This document shows, in pieces, positions 36,116 through 45,050 of a stretch of 50,840 nucleotides of DNA. The stretch lies in the NCBI GenBank assembly GCA_903884235.1, contig CAISEB010000017.1:1-50840 (forward strand), written 5' to 3'. Under the pieces are notes generated by a model. It had not been told where the DNA came from. It worked only from the letters and a program-made list of their open reading frames with translations, and made no database searches. Both the position numbers and the translations under genes were made by a program. Within the stretch, counting starts at the first letter, position 1. Every line of letters begins with the position of its first letter. Source of the stretch: an uncultured Pseudomonadota bacterium. GTDB taxonomy: Bacteria > Pseudomonadota > Gammaproteobacteria > Steroidobacterales > Steroidobacteraceae.

Positions 36116-36412
36116 CTAGCGCCCGCGGCCCATCGTCCGGCCCTGGCGCGCCAGCGCGCGCCGGGTCTCCTTCGGATCGACGGGGACGGGCCTGTAGAGT
36201 TCCACGCGGTCCCCCGCCTCGAGCACGGCACTCGGGGCGACCGAACGCCCCCAGATCCCCAACGCGACGTCCGCGCCGAGCCCGTGCAGGGCGCGGATCC
36301 CGGATCGCTCGACCGCCTGCGAGGCCGTGGTGCCCGACTCGACGTCGAGAACGAGCAGCGTCTGGCGCTCGCGCTCGGCGTACGCCACTTCGACCCGGAT
36401 CGCCCCCGTCAC
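36116..36412 (-). CDS. RnfH family protein (ubiquitin-like fold)
   Basis: A 98-residue member of the RnfH/UPF0125 family, small beta-grasp proteins usually paired with ratA. Typical parts are IRVEVAYAERERQTLLVLDV, SGIRALHGLGADVALGIWGR and DRVELYRPVPVDPKETRRALARQG. The start is GTG at 36412, overlapping the ratA stop by four bases (GTGA). In E. coli the pair was described as a possible toxin-antitoxin (pasT-pasI), a reading that is disputed; here only the family can be claimed. Confidence 0.92.
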   Translation of the reverse strand: MTGAIRVEVAYAERERQTLLVLDVESGTTASQAVERSGIRALHGLGADVALGIWGRSVAPSAVLEAGDRVELYRPVPVDPKETRRALARQGRTMGRGR

Positions 36413-36870
36413 GGGAAGACCACCCGCGCGCGGCGCACGAACGCATCGACGATCGAGTCCCAGGTCGATTCGAACAGCGGCCCGAACACGAGGCCGAGCG
36501 CGGCGTTCCTGAACTCGAACTCGACCAGCAGTTCCACGCGGCAGCCCCGGATCGCGCCGAGTTCGCCGGCCGGCGCCGGCGCGCGGATCGGCACGAACCG
36601 CCACCCGCCCTTGAAATGACGCAGCGGCCCGTCGGTCAGCGACAGGGCGATGCTCTCGTCCGGCACGTTGGCGTTGAGGGTCGTCAGCTGCATGCGCACG
36701 CCGGCGCGCTCGAAGGCGACGGTGGCGTGGATCGACTCCGCGGTCTCGCTGTGCACGACGGTCGCGGGACACCACGGCAGGAACTCGGGGTAGCGGCGCA
36801 CGTCGTTGACGAGCCCGTACATCTGCGCGGGCGTCTGCGGGACGAGGGCGTGTCGACGGACTACTCGCAT
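36409..36870 (-). CDS. ratA: RatA/COQ10-like START-domain protein
   Basis: A 153-residue START/SRPBCC-fold protein. The sequence [29 protein letters not shown] and the C-terminal [24 protein letters not shown] are the family hallmarks. E. coli RatA was reported to block 70S assembly, while the related COQ10 proteins bind ubiquinone; the latter may be the true role. It is first in a two-gene ratA-rnfH unit, divergent from smpB and next to it, the conserved layout. Confidence 0.93.
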   Translation of the reverse strand: MRVVRRHALVPQTPAQMYGLVNDVRRYPEFLPWCPATVVHSETAESIHATVAFERAGVRMQLTTLNANVPDESIALSLTDGPLRHFKGGWRFVPIRAPAPAGELGAIRGCRVELLVEFEFRNAALGLVFGPLFESTWDSIVDAFVRRARVVFP

Positions 36871-36943
36871 CGGTGGCGGATCGGGGCGGCTGGGCTCACG
36901 GGACCGCTATTCTGCGGGCGCCGCCTCCGGGCCACAACGGCGA

Positions 36944-36949
36944 TACAAT
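36944..36949 (+). promoter_or_regulatory. -10 box of smpB
   Basis: TACAAT at 36944-36949 overlaps an ATG (36948). If this is the -10 element, transcription begins near 36956, which excludes that ATG and favours the later ATG at 36978 as the smpB start. No clear -35 is seen. Confidence 0.4.
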
Positions 36950-36977
36950 GGCCGACCCCCCGCCGGATGACCGTCGC

Positions 36978-37457
36978 ATGGCCCAGAAGGAAAAAGAGAC
37001 CCACGAGGGCACCATCGCGCTCAACCGCAAGGCGCGACATGAATTCTTCATCGACGAGCGCTACGAGGCCGGGCTCGCCCTCAAGGGCTGGGAGGTCAAG
37101 TCGCTGCGCGCCGGGCGCGTCCAGCTGGCCGAGGCCTATGTCCTGATCAAGAACGACGAGGCCTGGCTGCACGGCAGCCACATGACGCCGCTGAACTCCG
37201 CCTCGACCCACGAGATCGCCGACCCGACCCGCTCCCGCAAGCTGCTGCTGAAGCGCCGCGAGATCGATCACCTGGTCGGCGCCGTCGATCGCAAGGGCTT
37301 CACGCTGATCCCGCTGTCCCTCTACTGGAAGAAGGGCAAGGTAAAGATGGAAGTCGGCCTCGCGCGCGGCAAGAAGGAACACGACAAGCGCGCCTCCGAA
37401 AAGGACCGCGACTGGCAGCGCGAGAAGGCGCAGACGCTGCGCGCGCGCAATCGCTGA
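36978..37457 (+). CDS. smpB: SsrA-binding protein SmpB
   Basis: A 159-residue protein that binds tmRNA and guides it into stalled ribosomes. The family core is clear: [40 protein letters not shown], then [30 protein letters not shown], and a basic tail [12 protein letters not shown]. The ATG at 36978 ([11 protein letters not shown]) gives the usual length; ATGs at 36948 and 36873 are in frame but add non-conserved residues. Its partner ssrA lies 4.5 kb downstream on the same strand. Confidence 0.96.
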   Translation: MAQKEKETHEGTIALNRKARHEFFIDERYEAGLALKGWEVKSLRAGRVQLAEAYVLIKNDEAWLHGSHMTPLNSASTHEIADPTRSRKLLLKRREIDHLVGAVDRKGFTLIPLSLYWKKGKVKMEVGLARGKKEHDKRASEKDRDWQREKAQTLRARNR

Positions 37458-37474
37458 CCGAGGCGTCGGGAGCC

Positions 37475-39460
37475 TCAGCGATCCATCGCCGCAGGCGCGA
37501 GGCCGGCGAGCCGGCGGGCGTGCATCCGCGAATACAGCACCTCGAGGTCCCGGGTGAAACGGCGCACGTCGAACAGCGGAGCGTCATGGCGCGCCCGCAC
37601 CAGCGCACGACGGATGCGTGCCCGCTCGCCCGCGTCGCGCGCCAGCGCGACGATCCTGCGCAAGTAGTCGGCGAGGTCCGCGGCCACCAGCTCCGGCGCC
37701 CCGGCCGCCATCACGACCGATGCCGACACCCTGGCCTGGAATGACCGCCCGGCGTACGCCACCAGCGGGCAGCCCACCCAGACTGCATCGAGCGCGGTCG
37801 AGTGCGACCCGTACGGGAACGTGTCGAGCGCGACATCGGCAACCTCGTAGCGCGCGAGGTATCCGCCGGCGTCCGGCGCCCGATCCGCGTAGAAGATGCG
37901 ATGCCGCGCGACCCCGCGCGCCTCGGCCTCGCGGGCCAGGTTGTCGATGGCGTCGTCGACCGGCCGCGCCAGCCAAAGGACCGCATCCGGGCAGGCGCGC
38001 ATCGCCGCCATCCAGGCCTCGAACACCTCCGGCGTGACCTTCTCGATCCGGGCGAAGCAGCACAGCACGATGGCGCCGTCAGGAAGACCGTATTCGTGCC
38101 GCGACCTCGGCACCGCCACCACCCTTGTGCGGTCAGCGGGCAGCAGGCAGTGCGGCATGCGGGCGATGGCCTCCGCGTAGCCTTCATCCGCACCGCCCGG
38201 CACGACCACTGGGTCCGCGATCAGGTAGTCGCAAAGGCCGGCGCCGAGCGTCCCCGGATAGCCGAGCCAGGACACCTGCACCGCGCCCGGGCGCGTCGCG
38301 AGGACCCGCGGGATGCCCGGTTCGGTATGCCCCATCAGGTCGACCAGCAGGTCGAGGTCCTCTGCAGCGAGTCGAATCGCCACGGCCTGCTCCGACACGT
38401 CGTCCAAGGCGACGACCCGCTCGCACGCCGCATCGATGCGGATGCGCCACGGCGACGGCGACGTCGCACCGAGCGCGTAGCAGCACACCTCGAACTGCTC
38501 GCGATCGTGGTGCTCGATCACGCCTGCGAGCAGTTGCGCGACCGGATGCTCGCGCAGGTCGCCGGACACGTAACCGATGCGGATCCGTCGCCGCCGGGCG
38601 CCCGTCGCCCGGACGATGCCGGCCGCCCAGGACCTGGCGCGCTGCGCGTGGTGGGTCGCCATGCGGTCGGCGCACTGGCGCAGCAAGGCCGGATCGTCGA
38701 TGCCCAGCATCAGTCGCATCGGATCGGTCGCCTCCGCCGAACGCTCGGCGGCATCGACGATCGCGGCGACACGCTGCTGCCAGCCGTCCCAGTGCGCGAG
38801 GACCTGTGTGACGCCAAAGAGCAGGGTGCGCAGGACCATCATCCCCGGAACGAGCCTAAGGCCGCGCTCGTAGGCCAGCCGCGCGTCCTGCCAGCGCATG
38901 GCGCCCGACGCGATCATTCCGAGCCCACGATAGGCCTCCGCGAGCGTGGGATCGAGGGCCAGCGCGCGCTGGACCGCCACCAGCGCCCGGTCCGGACGAT
39001 TGCAAGCGCGCTCGAGATTCCCAACCCACGCCCACAACACCGCGTCGTTCTGCTCCAGATCGAGGGCGGCGTACAGGTGCACCCTCGCCTCTTCGAGGAA
39101 ATCGACCTCGAACAGAGCGGAGCCGAGGTTGCGCAGCACGACGGCGTTGGGCGCGGGCGCGGCGGCGACCGCGCGCCGGTAGTGCTCGATCGCCCGTGGC
39201 AGGTCGCCAAGCGCCCTCAGCGCATTGCCTGCGTTGTTGAGCGTCGCCACGTGACCCGGATGCTGGATGAGCGCCTCGCCGAGGAGCGCGAGACCGGCGG
39301 TCGGATCCCCGCTGCGCAGCCGCACGAGACCGAGCAGCTGCAGCGCATCGAAGTTCCGCGGCTCGGCCGCGAGGACGTGCTCGTACTCGAGCGCTGCCTC
39401 GCCGAGACGGCCGGCCCGCTGCAGCGCCATGCCGGCGCCAATCCGCTTTCGAACATCCAT
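37475..39460 (-). CDS. TPR-GT41 protein, O-GlcNAc-transferase-like (SPINDLY family)
   Basis: A 661-residue protein. About residues 1-230 form tetratricopeptide repeats (ALxLxPxxxxxxxxLG pattern). The rest is a GT41 catalytic region: IGYVSGDLREHPVAQLL, DLLVDLMGHTEPGIPRVLATRPGAVQVSWLGYPGT, and DTFPYGSHSTALDAVWVGCPLVAYAGRSFQARVS, the donor-binding end. Relatives transfer GlcNAc or other sugars to protein Ser/Thr. The protein has no signal peptide, so action would be cytoplasmic. Acceptor and sugar are unknown. It converges on smpB (17-base gap) and stands without an obvious operon. Confidence 0.85.
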   Translation of the reverse strand: MDVRKRIGAGMALQRAGRLGEAALEYEHVLAAEPRNFDALQLLGLVRLRSGDPTAGLALLGEALIQHPGHVATLNNAGNALRALGDLPRAIEHYRRAVAAAPAPNAVVLRNLGSALFEVDFLEEARVHLYAALDLEQNDAVLWAWVGNLERACNRPDRALVAVQRALALDPTLAEAYRGLGMIASGAMRWQDARLAYERGLRLVPGMMVLRTLLFGVTQVLAHWDGWQQRVAAIVDAAERSAEATDPMRLMLGIDDPALLRQCADRMATHHAQRARSWAAGIVRATGARRRRIRIGYVSGDLREHPVAQLLAGVIEHHDREQFEVCCYALGATSPSPWRIRIDAACERVVALDDVSEQAVAIRLAAEDLDLLVDLMGHTEPGIPRVLATRPGAVQVSWLGYPGTLGAGLCDYLIADPVVVPGGADEGYAEAIARMPHCLLPADRTRVVAVPRSRHEYGLPDGAIVLCCFARIEKVTPEVFEAWMAAMRACPDAVLWLARPVDDAIDNLAREAEARGVARHRIFYADRAPDAGGYLARYEVADVALDTFPYGSHSTALDAVWVGCPLVAYAGRSFQARVSASVVMAAGAPELVAADLADYLRRIVALARDAGERARIRRALVRARHDAPLFDVRRFTRDLEVLYSRMHARRLAGLAPAAMDR

Positions 39461-39568
39461 CGTGACGGCCCACCGGCTTGCGCGTTGGCGAGCATGATGT
39501 TGCAGTCACATGAACGGGAGTTGACAGCCTCCGATCAGGCCGGCGCGACGATCACCGCCGACGCTCCG

Positions 39569-39925
39569 TCAGACCAGTGCGGCGATCACGACGATCTCAA
39601 CCTTGTACTCGGGTGTGGCGAGAAGGGCCTCCACCGTCGCGCGTGCCGGCGTGTGCCCGGCGGGGACCCACGCGTCCCAGGCGCTGTTCATCTGCGCGAA
39701 TGTCTGAATGTCCGCGAGATAGACGGTGGCGGCCAGGATCCGCGTCTTGTCGGTCCCGGCGGCCGCGAGCAGTGCATCGATCGCCGCGAGCACTTCGCGC
39801 GTCTGCCCAGTCACGTCGAGCGAGGTGTCCTCGGCCACTTGGCCGGCGAGATAGACCGTCGAGCCATGGACGACGGCCTGGGACATGCGGGGACCCACTT
39901 CGAGGCGCTTGATCATCGAATTCAC
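39569..39925 (-). CDS. RidA family protein (enamine/imine deaminase-like)
   Basis: A 118-residue member of the YjgF/YER057c/UK114 family, trimers that hydrolyse reactive enamines/imines such as 2-aminoacrylate. The C-terminal half carries the family pattern TPARATVEALL, with the Arg that binds the substrate carboxylate. The N-terminus MIKRLEVGPRMSQAVVHGSTVYLAGQV fits the RidA subfamily with altered start; ATGs at 39925 and 39916 are both possible. It may be a Rid2/Rid-like paralogue rather than RidA proper, so no gene symbol is assigned. Confidence 0.88.
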   Translation of the reverse strand: MNSMIKRLEVGPRMSQAVVHGSTVYLAGQVAEDTSLDVTGQTREVLAAIDALLAAAGTDKTRILAATVYLADIQTFAQMNSAWDAWVPAGHTPARATVEALLATPEYKVEIVVIAALV

Positions 39926-40129
39926 TCCGGCAATGAGCTGATGGGGGCACGGGGGCCGTGTCGCGGCGGGACTCTACCGCAATTCCAGGCGATCGGCAGG
40001 CCGCGGCGGACACGCCCCGGGTGGCCTGGACCGCGCCTTTCGCGACGGTGGGTCTGGTGGCGTACAGACCCCCATCCGGTACCGGCGCAGCCTCGGAGCC
40101 TACGCCTTGCACTGTCCGGGGAAACTTGA

Positions 40130-40675
40130 ATGAACATCCGTTCCGCCACCCTCATCACCTCGCTCGCGGTCGCACTCGCGATGAGCGCCTGCACCGCCAC
40201 ACCCACGCGCGAGACGCTCGGTGAATCGGTCGATGACGGCACCACGACGACGCGCGTCAAGGCGGCGCTGATCGCCAATGCCGATACCGAGGCGCGCAAC
40301 ATTGATGTCGACACCCGCCGCGGCGTCGTGCAGCTGAACGGCTTCGTGAACACCGAGCGCGGCCGCGCCGCCGCCAAGACGACCGCCGCGGGCGTGCCGG
40401 GCGTGAAGTCCGTGGAGAACAACCTGCAGCTGAAGGGACCGGAGCGCACCGCGGGCGTCGTGATCGACGACGGCGTCATCACCACACGCGTCAAGCTCGC
40501 GCTCGCGAAGGATCCCCTCACCAAGGCCTACGAGATCGAGGTCGACACGCACGCCGGGCGCGTGCAGCTCGGTGGCTGGGTGGACAGCACCGAGATGCGC
40601 AGCGCCGCTGGCCGGATCGCCGCGTCCGCCGAAGGCGTCAAGGACGTCGACAACAATCTCGACGTCAAGCACTGA
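40130..40675 (+). CDS. Two-BON-domain lipoprotein (OsmY/DolP-like)
   Basis: A 181-residue secreted lipoprotein. The N-terminal signal (MNIRSATLITSLAVALAMSAC) ends with a lipobox-like AMSAC. Two BON domains follow (about residues 37-105 and 110-181), each with TTTRVKAALxxx/ITTRVKLALA, a xIDVDTRRGVVQLNG-type strand and a GVxxVxNNLxxK end. BON proteins bind phospholipid or envelope components and respond to stress. A GGGGA ribosome-binding site lies seven bases before the ATG. The 204-base gap before it holds a small 7-bp hairpin (40050-40071). Confidence 0.9.
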   Translation: MNIRSATLITSLAVALAMSACTATPTRETLGESVDDGTTTTRVKAALIANADTEARNIDVDTRRGVVQLNGFVNTERGRAAAKTTAAGVPGVKSVENNLQLKGPERTAGVVIDDGVITTRVKLALAKDPLTKAYEIEVDTHAGRVQLGGWVDSTEMRSAAGRIAASAEGVKDVDNNLDVKH

Positions 40676-40737
40676 GGCCGCCGGTCGCCGCCTAGCCTCG
40701 CGACCGCGTCCACCACCATTCCCGAGGAGCATCGCAG

Positions 40738-41892
40738 ATGACGATCACGCCTAGGATGAAGGTCACGACACGGGCGCACGGGCCCCGTCCCGCACACGCC
40801 ATGAGCACGGTGCTCGCCCTCGCGATGTGCGCGGCGTTGGGCATTGGCTCGCCGCCCAGCGCGGGCGCGCAGGTCAGCATCGGCGTCGCGATGCCGGGCG
40901 TGAGCATCGGCATCAACGTGCCGGTCTACCCGGACTTCGAGCAGATGCCGGGCTATCCGGTGTACTACGCACCGTCGCTCGCGATGAACATGTTCTTCTA
41001 CGACGGGCTGTACTGGAACTACATCGGGGACCAGTGGTACTCCAGCTCCTGGTACAACGGGCCGTGGGACATGATCGGGCGCGAATTCGTGCCGGTTTTC
41101 ATCCTGCGGATCCCGGTGCGCTACTACCGCCAACCGCCGGCGTACTTCAGCGGCTGGGCAGGCGACGAGCCGCCGCACTGGGGCGAACGCTGGGGCCGTG
41201 AATGGCAGCAGCACCGTGATGGCTGGGACCGCTGGGACCACCGGTCACCCGCCGCCGCACCGCTGCCGCTCTACCAGCGCGACTACCGCGGCGCACGCTA
41301 CCCGCAGGCGGGCCAGCAGCGCGTGCTGCGCGACGAGCACTACACGTACCACCCCCAGGATGCGGTTGCACGGCAGCATTTCGACGCGGCGCCCAAGCGC
41401 CAGGATGGCGGGCGCGGGCCTGGGTCTCGCACGGACCGGCCGCCCGCGGCGGCCGATCGCGCGAAGCCCGCGGACCGTCCGGCGCCGGACGTCACCGGCC
41501 GCCCGTCGCGGCCACCGGCTGCGACCGAGACATCACCGCGCAATGCCAGCCCGGACCGCAGGTCGGAGGCGCAACGCCAAACTCCGGCCGAACGGGCGCC
41601 GGCGCAGGACCGCAAGCCGCCACCGCAACGCACCGACACCCCGCAGCGCATCACGCCGCCCGTGCGCACACCCGCCCCGGAGCAGAGGCCGCAGCCGCAG
41701 AGGCAGCCGCCGCAGCAGCAGCGGCAGCAGCCGCCGCCGCAGCAGCAGCCGCCGCCGCAACAGCGGCAGCAACAGCCGCAGCAGCGTCAGGAAGCCCCGA
41801 GAGCCGAAGCGCAGAGGCCCGAGCGATCGGCGCCGCCGGCGGGCCGGGGCCCGGACAAGCGGGACGAGGACCGGTCGCCCCGCGACCGGTAA
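40738..41892 (+). CDS. Secreted aromatic- and Q/P-rich protein, function unknown
   Basis: A 384-residue protein I do not recognise by function. An extended signal peptide (about residues 1-45, ending SAGAQ) precedes a Tyr/Trp-rich domain (about 50-170: FYDGLYWNYIGDQWYSSSWYNGPW). A disordered tail then runs from about 190, dominated by Pro, Arg and Gln (about 300-365 nearly all Q, P and R). Such proteins sit in the envelope or periplasm. GAGGAG lies nine bases before the ATG at 40738. It follows the BON lipoprotein by 62 bases and may be cotranscribed with it. Confidence 0.7.
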   Translation: MTITPRMKVTTRAHGPRPAHAMSTVLALAMCAALGIGSPPSAGAQVSIGVAMPGVSIGINVPVYPDFEQMPGYPVYYAPSLAMNMFFYDGLYWNYIGDQWYSSSWYNGPWDMIGREFVPVFILRIPVRYYRQPPAYFSGWAGDEPPHWGERWGREWQQHRDGWDRWDHRSPAAAPLPLYQRDYRGARYPQAGQQRVLRDEHYTYHPQDAVARQHFDAAPKRQDGGRGPGSRTDRPPAAADRAKPADRPAPDVTGRPSRPPAATETSPRNASPDRRSEAQRQTPAERAPAQDRKPPPQRTDTPQRITPPVRTPAPEQRPQPQRQPPQQQRQQPPPQQQPPPQQRQQQPQQRQEAPRAEAQRPERSAPPAGRGPDKRDEDRSPRDR

Positions 41893-41965
41893 TCCGTTGC
41901 AACCGGAACAGCCGCCCCCATTTCCGGAATCGTGAGCGGATCCGACGCAAGTCGTCGGGACGCGC

Positions 41966-41971
41966 TATGAT
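41966..41971 (+). promoter_or_regulatory. -10 box of ssrA
   Basis: TATGAT at 41966-41971 ends 12 bases before the mature tmRNA 5' end at 41984, which fits a short 5' leader trimmed by RNase P. No good -35 element is seen at 17 bases. Confidence 0.5.
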
Positions 41972-41983
41972 GTGGACGTTCTT

Positions 41984-42335
41984 GGGGGCGACCGGTTTCG
42001 ACGTGGGTTGCGAAACTCCAAGTGCATGCCGAGGTGCAGGTTCCTCGTTAAACCATTTGCAAATTCTAGCTGCGAACGACAACAGCTACGCTCTGGCGGC
42101 TTAAGCCCCGCCTACTCCACCCTTCTCCGTGCCTGTGCGGGTCGGGATGGGGTCGCAATCACAGGATCGCCCTTCGTGCGTGTTCCGGGTAACGCAGGGC
42201 TAAAAAGGACGGAGCTGGCCTCGGGTTTTCCCTGCCGATCGGGTAGCCCGGAGTGAGATCAATAGACCGGACAAGCATGTAGATCTTGTAGCGTAGGACT
42301 TGCGGACGGGGGTTCAATTCCCCCCGCCTCCACCA
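41984..42335 (+). ncRNA. ssrA: Transfer-messenger RNA (tmRNA)
   Basis: A 352-nt one-piece tmRNA. The 5' end GGGGGCG pairs with CGCCTCC before A-CCA, and G3-U70 (here G3 with T70) is the alanine identity pair. The tRNA-like domain has the standard GGTTTCGACGTGGG and GGTTCAATTCC elements. The reading frame starts at GCG (42072) and ends TAA (42104), encoding ANDNSYALAA, so the full tag is A-ANDNSYALAA, ending in the LAA degron for ClpXP. It works with SmpB to release stalled ribosomes. Confidence 0.98.
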
Positions 42336-42339
42336 ATTC

Positions 42340-42376
42340 AAGGCCGCCGGGCATTCGCCTGGCGGCCTTTTTCTTT
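42340..42376 (+). terminator. Rho-independent terminator of ssrA
   Basis: A 9-bp stem AAGGCCGCC (42340-42348) with GGCGGCCTT (42361-42369), extended inward by four further pairs to a four-base loop, is followed by TTTTTCTTT. It begins five bases after the CCA end of tmRNA. Confidence 0.9.
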
Positions 42377-42753
42377 GGCGCCGGGACCCAGCCATGCCCG
42401 TTTCCCTGACCCTCGGACTCGCAGCGTTCCCCTGGGCACCTGCGGGCGCTGGTGTCCGGGCGCGACGCGATCCCGGCGACTCGTGCCGCCGTGATCGAAC
42501 GGTCCGTTGTCGGGACGTTGACCGGCAGGTCGGGAAGTCCGGCGCAGCCGCGGATCGGGCGGCTGGCCGTCGACCGTCGAGCGGCCGGTATCCGGGCGCC
42601 CATCGGGCGTCCCGAGGCCCGGCGCCGTCACCGGACCTGCCAAGATCGGCGCCCGCAAGCCGCCGTTCGAAATCGGCTAAGCTGCGTTTCGTGGCGAAGC
42701 CGGCGTTGCCCGGCTGATGGCAGCACGTCCCCAGAGCAAGGGGCAACGCGTCG
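42377..42753. other. 377-base interval after ssrA with no recognised gene
   Basis: High-GC DNA between the ssrA terminator and the TIR gene. I find no convincing start/ribosome-binding-site pair, RNA gene or repeat of the ssrA 3' end. The position, just after tmRNA, is a frequent entry point for genomic islands. The only promoter-like hint is a weak TAAGCT near 42677. Confidence 0.5.
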
Positions 42754-44761
42754 GTGACTCAGTCGTCAAAAGGCGTATTCCTGAGTTACGCATCGGAAGA
42801 TGCGGGCGTGGCGGTGCGCATCTGCTAATGCGCTGCGCGTCGCCGGCATCGAGGTCTGGCTCGATCAGACCGAGCTGCGCGGCGGCGACGCGTGGGATCA
42901 GAAGATCCGGCAGCAGATTCGGGACTGCGCACTGTTCGTCCCCATCATTTCGGCGCACACACAAGCACGACCCGAGGGATATTTCCGCCTGGAGTGGAAG
43001 ATCGCGGTTGACCGATCTCACCTGATGGCCTCCGAAAAGGCGTTCCTCGTGCCGGTTGTGGTGGACGCGACGACCGAACCCGAGGCGCTCGTGCCGGCAC
43101 AGTTTCGCGAGGTTCAGTGGACTCGCATTCGGGATGGCGAGGTCCCGGCCGGGTTCGTCGGCCACGTCGCGGCGCTTCTCGATCAGCCGGTCGCGTCCCA
43201 CGTGGGCGGTGCTGGGCGAGGAGTCGGCCGCACGGCGCCGAGGCGCCTGCCCGTTGCCGTGATCGCGCTGTCCACCCTGACGATCACGGCGCTTGTGATC
43301 GCGACGGCACTGCGTGGCGAATGGTTCTCGCACAAACCCACGCCCAGGATCGATGTAGAGACCGCCTCCGCGCCCGTGCAAGCAACGCCAACCGCCGTTT
43401 CGGATAGGTCGGTGGCCGTCCTGCCGTTCGTCGACATGAGCGAGAAGAGGGATCAGGAGTACTTCTCCGACGGCCTATCGGAGGAACTCATCGAGATGCT
43501 GGCGAAAGTACCGGACCTCAGAGTGCCGGCGCGCACGTCGTCGTTCTACTTCAAGGGAAAGCAAGCGACGATCGCGGACATCGCCAAGGCGCTTGGCGTA
43601 TCCCATGTGCTCGAGGGCAGTGTTCGGAAATCAGGCAGTAGACTGCGAGTGACCGCCCAGCTGATCCGAGTCGACACTGGATATCATCTGTGGTCGGAGA
43701 CGTACGATCGAAAGCTTAATGACATCTTCAAGGTGCAGGATGAGATCTCGGCCGCCGTAGTGCAGGCATTGAAGGGATCCCTGCTCAGTCGCGAGCAGGC
43801 ACGTACTGCAACGACCGCCAATGCTGCAGCATATTCAGTCTACCTGCAGGCGCGTTCGTTCATTCAACAGGGCACTTCCTCCGGGGATCAAAAGGCGATT
43901 GAATATTTCCAGCGCGCAGTGACGCTCGATCCCGACTTCGCGCCCGCCTGGTCGGCTCTTGCCAGCGCGTACGTTGCCCAGCATGCCTATTTCCAGGACC
44001 GCCCCTACCAGGACTACCGCGCGCTTGCAGCCTCGGCGGCGGAAAGGGCCCTGACGCTCGATCCAAGCTCGCCAACCGCTCATCATGCAATGGCCGAGGT
44101 ATTGTACTACCTGGATTGGGACTGGGCCGCCGCGGAGCGCGAATTGAACTTAGTGCTTGAGGCTGACGCTCATAACGCGGATGCATTGCGCACCGCGGCT
44201 CGGCTTGCGTCGACCCGCGGCAATTCGAGAATGGCGATCGAGTTCGCTCGACGCGCGATCTCGGCCGATCCTGTAAATTTTCGGAATTATGGGTCCCTTG
44301 CGAACGCCGAACGTCTGCAGGGAGATCCCGGTCAAGAGGAACTGGCGTTACGAAAGGCTGTCGAGGTCAATCCAAGTGGCGCTGTGGTGCATTACTGGCT
44401 TGCCTGCACGCTGGTCGAGCAAGGAAAGATGACGGAAGCCTTTGCTACCATTCGGGAAGAGCCGGGTCCGGCATTCCGTGACTCCGGCCTTGCGCTCATC
44501 GTCGATACGGATGAACACAGGCGAGAGGCGGATCGTGCGCTCGCCGAGCTGGAAGAGCAGTATGCGGCGGGCTCCGCGTATCAGATTGCCATCGCATACG
44601 CACAGCGCCACGATCATGACAAGGCTTTTGCCTGGCTCGACCGCGCTTTCCGTCAACATGACGGCGGGCTATTGAGCGTACAAACCCGGTTGTTGCCCGC
44701 GGACGTCAAAGCGGACCCACGGTACGCGGCACTCCTGCGCAAGATGAAGCTCAGGTCGTAG
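42754..44761 (+). pseudogene. TIR - membrane helix - TolB/FlgO-like - TPR protein, one-base frameshift
   Basis: Joined, the product is 668 residues. A GTG at 42754 opens SSKGVFLSYASEDAGVAVRIC (TIR strand A), which hits TAA at 42826-42828. Skipping T42826 continues the TIR domain in the next frame: NALRVAGIEVWLDQTELRGGDAW, then CALFVPIISA and YFRLEWKIAVDR with Glu80 as likely NADase Glu. Residues about 165-187 form one membrane helix, about 220-345 a TolB/FlgO-like domain (SVAVLPFVDMS...), and the rest TPR repeats. An ATG at 42800 opens the second frame but is an artefact start. Base composition after 43,600 is visibly less GC-rich than the neighbours. It is a recent break, a sequencing error or recoding. 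Confidence 0.82.
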
Positions 44762-45050
44762 CCGCTGGGGTCTCGTCGGCGGCGCTGCTCGAGGTCGGCT
44801 CCGTCGCGGCCAATCCCGAACCGCTCGTTCGGCCGGCACACACACCGATGCCGTCATCGCCAAACCACGCCGCCCGGCTTGCGAGACGCGCGTCCGAAAC
44901 CGGCGTCCGGCCAGTCCGCCCGTCAGGCGAACACCGCGAACGCCAGACTCGCAGCCACGTCAGTCATTGATCGATACGGAGGGGCCATCCCCTCCGCCGA
45001 CACCGGCGCTCGGGACCATCCGGGCGTCCTGCCTCGTTCGCCACGCGGCG
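44762..45050. other. 289-base interval between convergent genes
   Basis: No gene recognised. A perfect 7-bp hairpin GGAGGGG-CCAT-CCCCTCC lies at 44978-44995. It could help end transcripts from both sides but has no T run on either strand. Confidence 0.4.

Noticed and set aside
36116-36870. ratA-rnfH as a toxin-antitoxin module
   Set aside because: Family conservation and the SmpB-adjacent position fit a housekeeping role; the toxin reading is disputed and nothing in the sequence supports it.
42305-42753. Duplicated ssrA 3' end as an attachment site
   Set aside because: No second copy of the tmRNA 3' end (GGTTCAATTCC...CCA) was found in the window, so no integrated island can be claimed.
42800-44761. 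ATG at 42800 as true start of the TIR-TPR protein
   Set aside because: Its first nine residues (MRAWRCASA) are an out-of-frame reading of TIR strand A, which is intact in the other frame from 42754.
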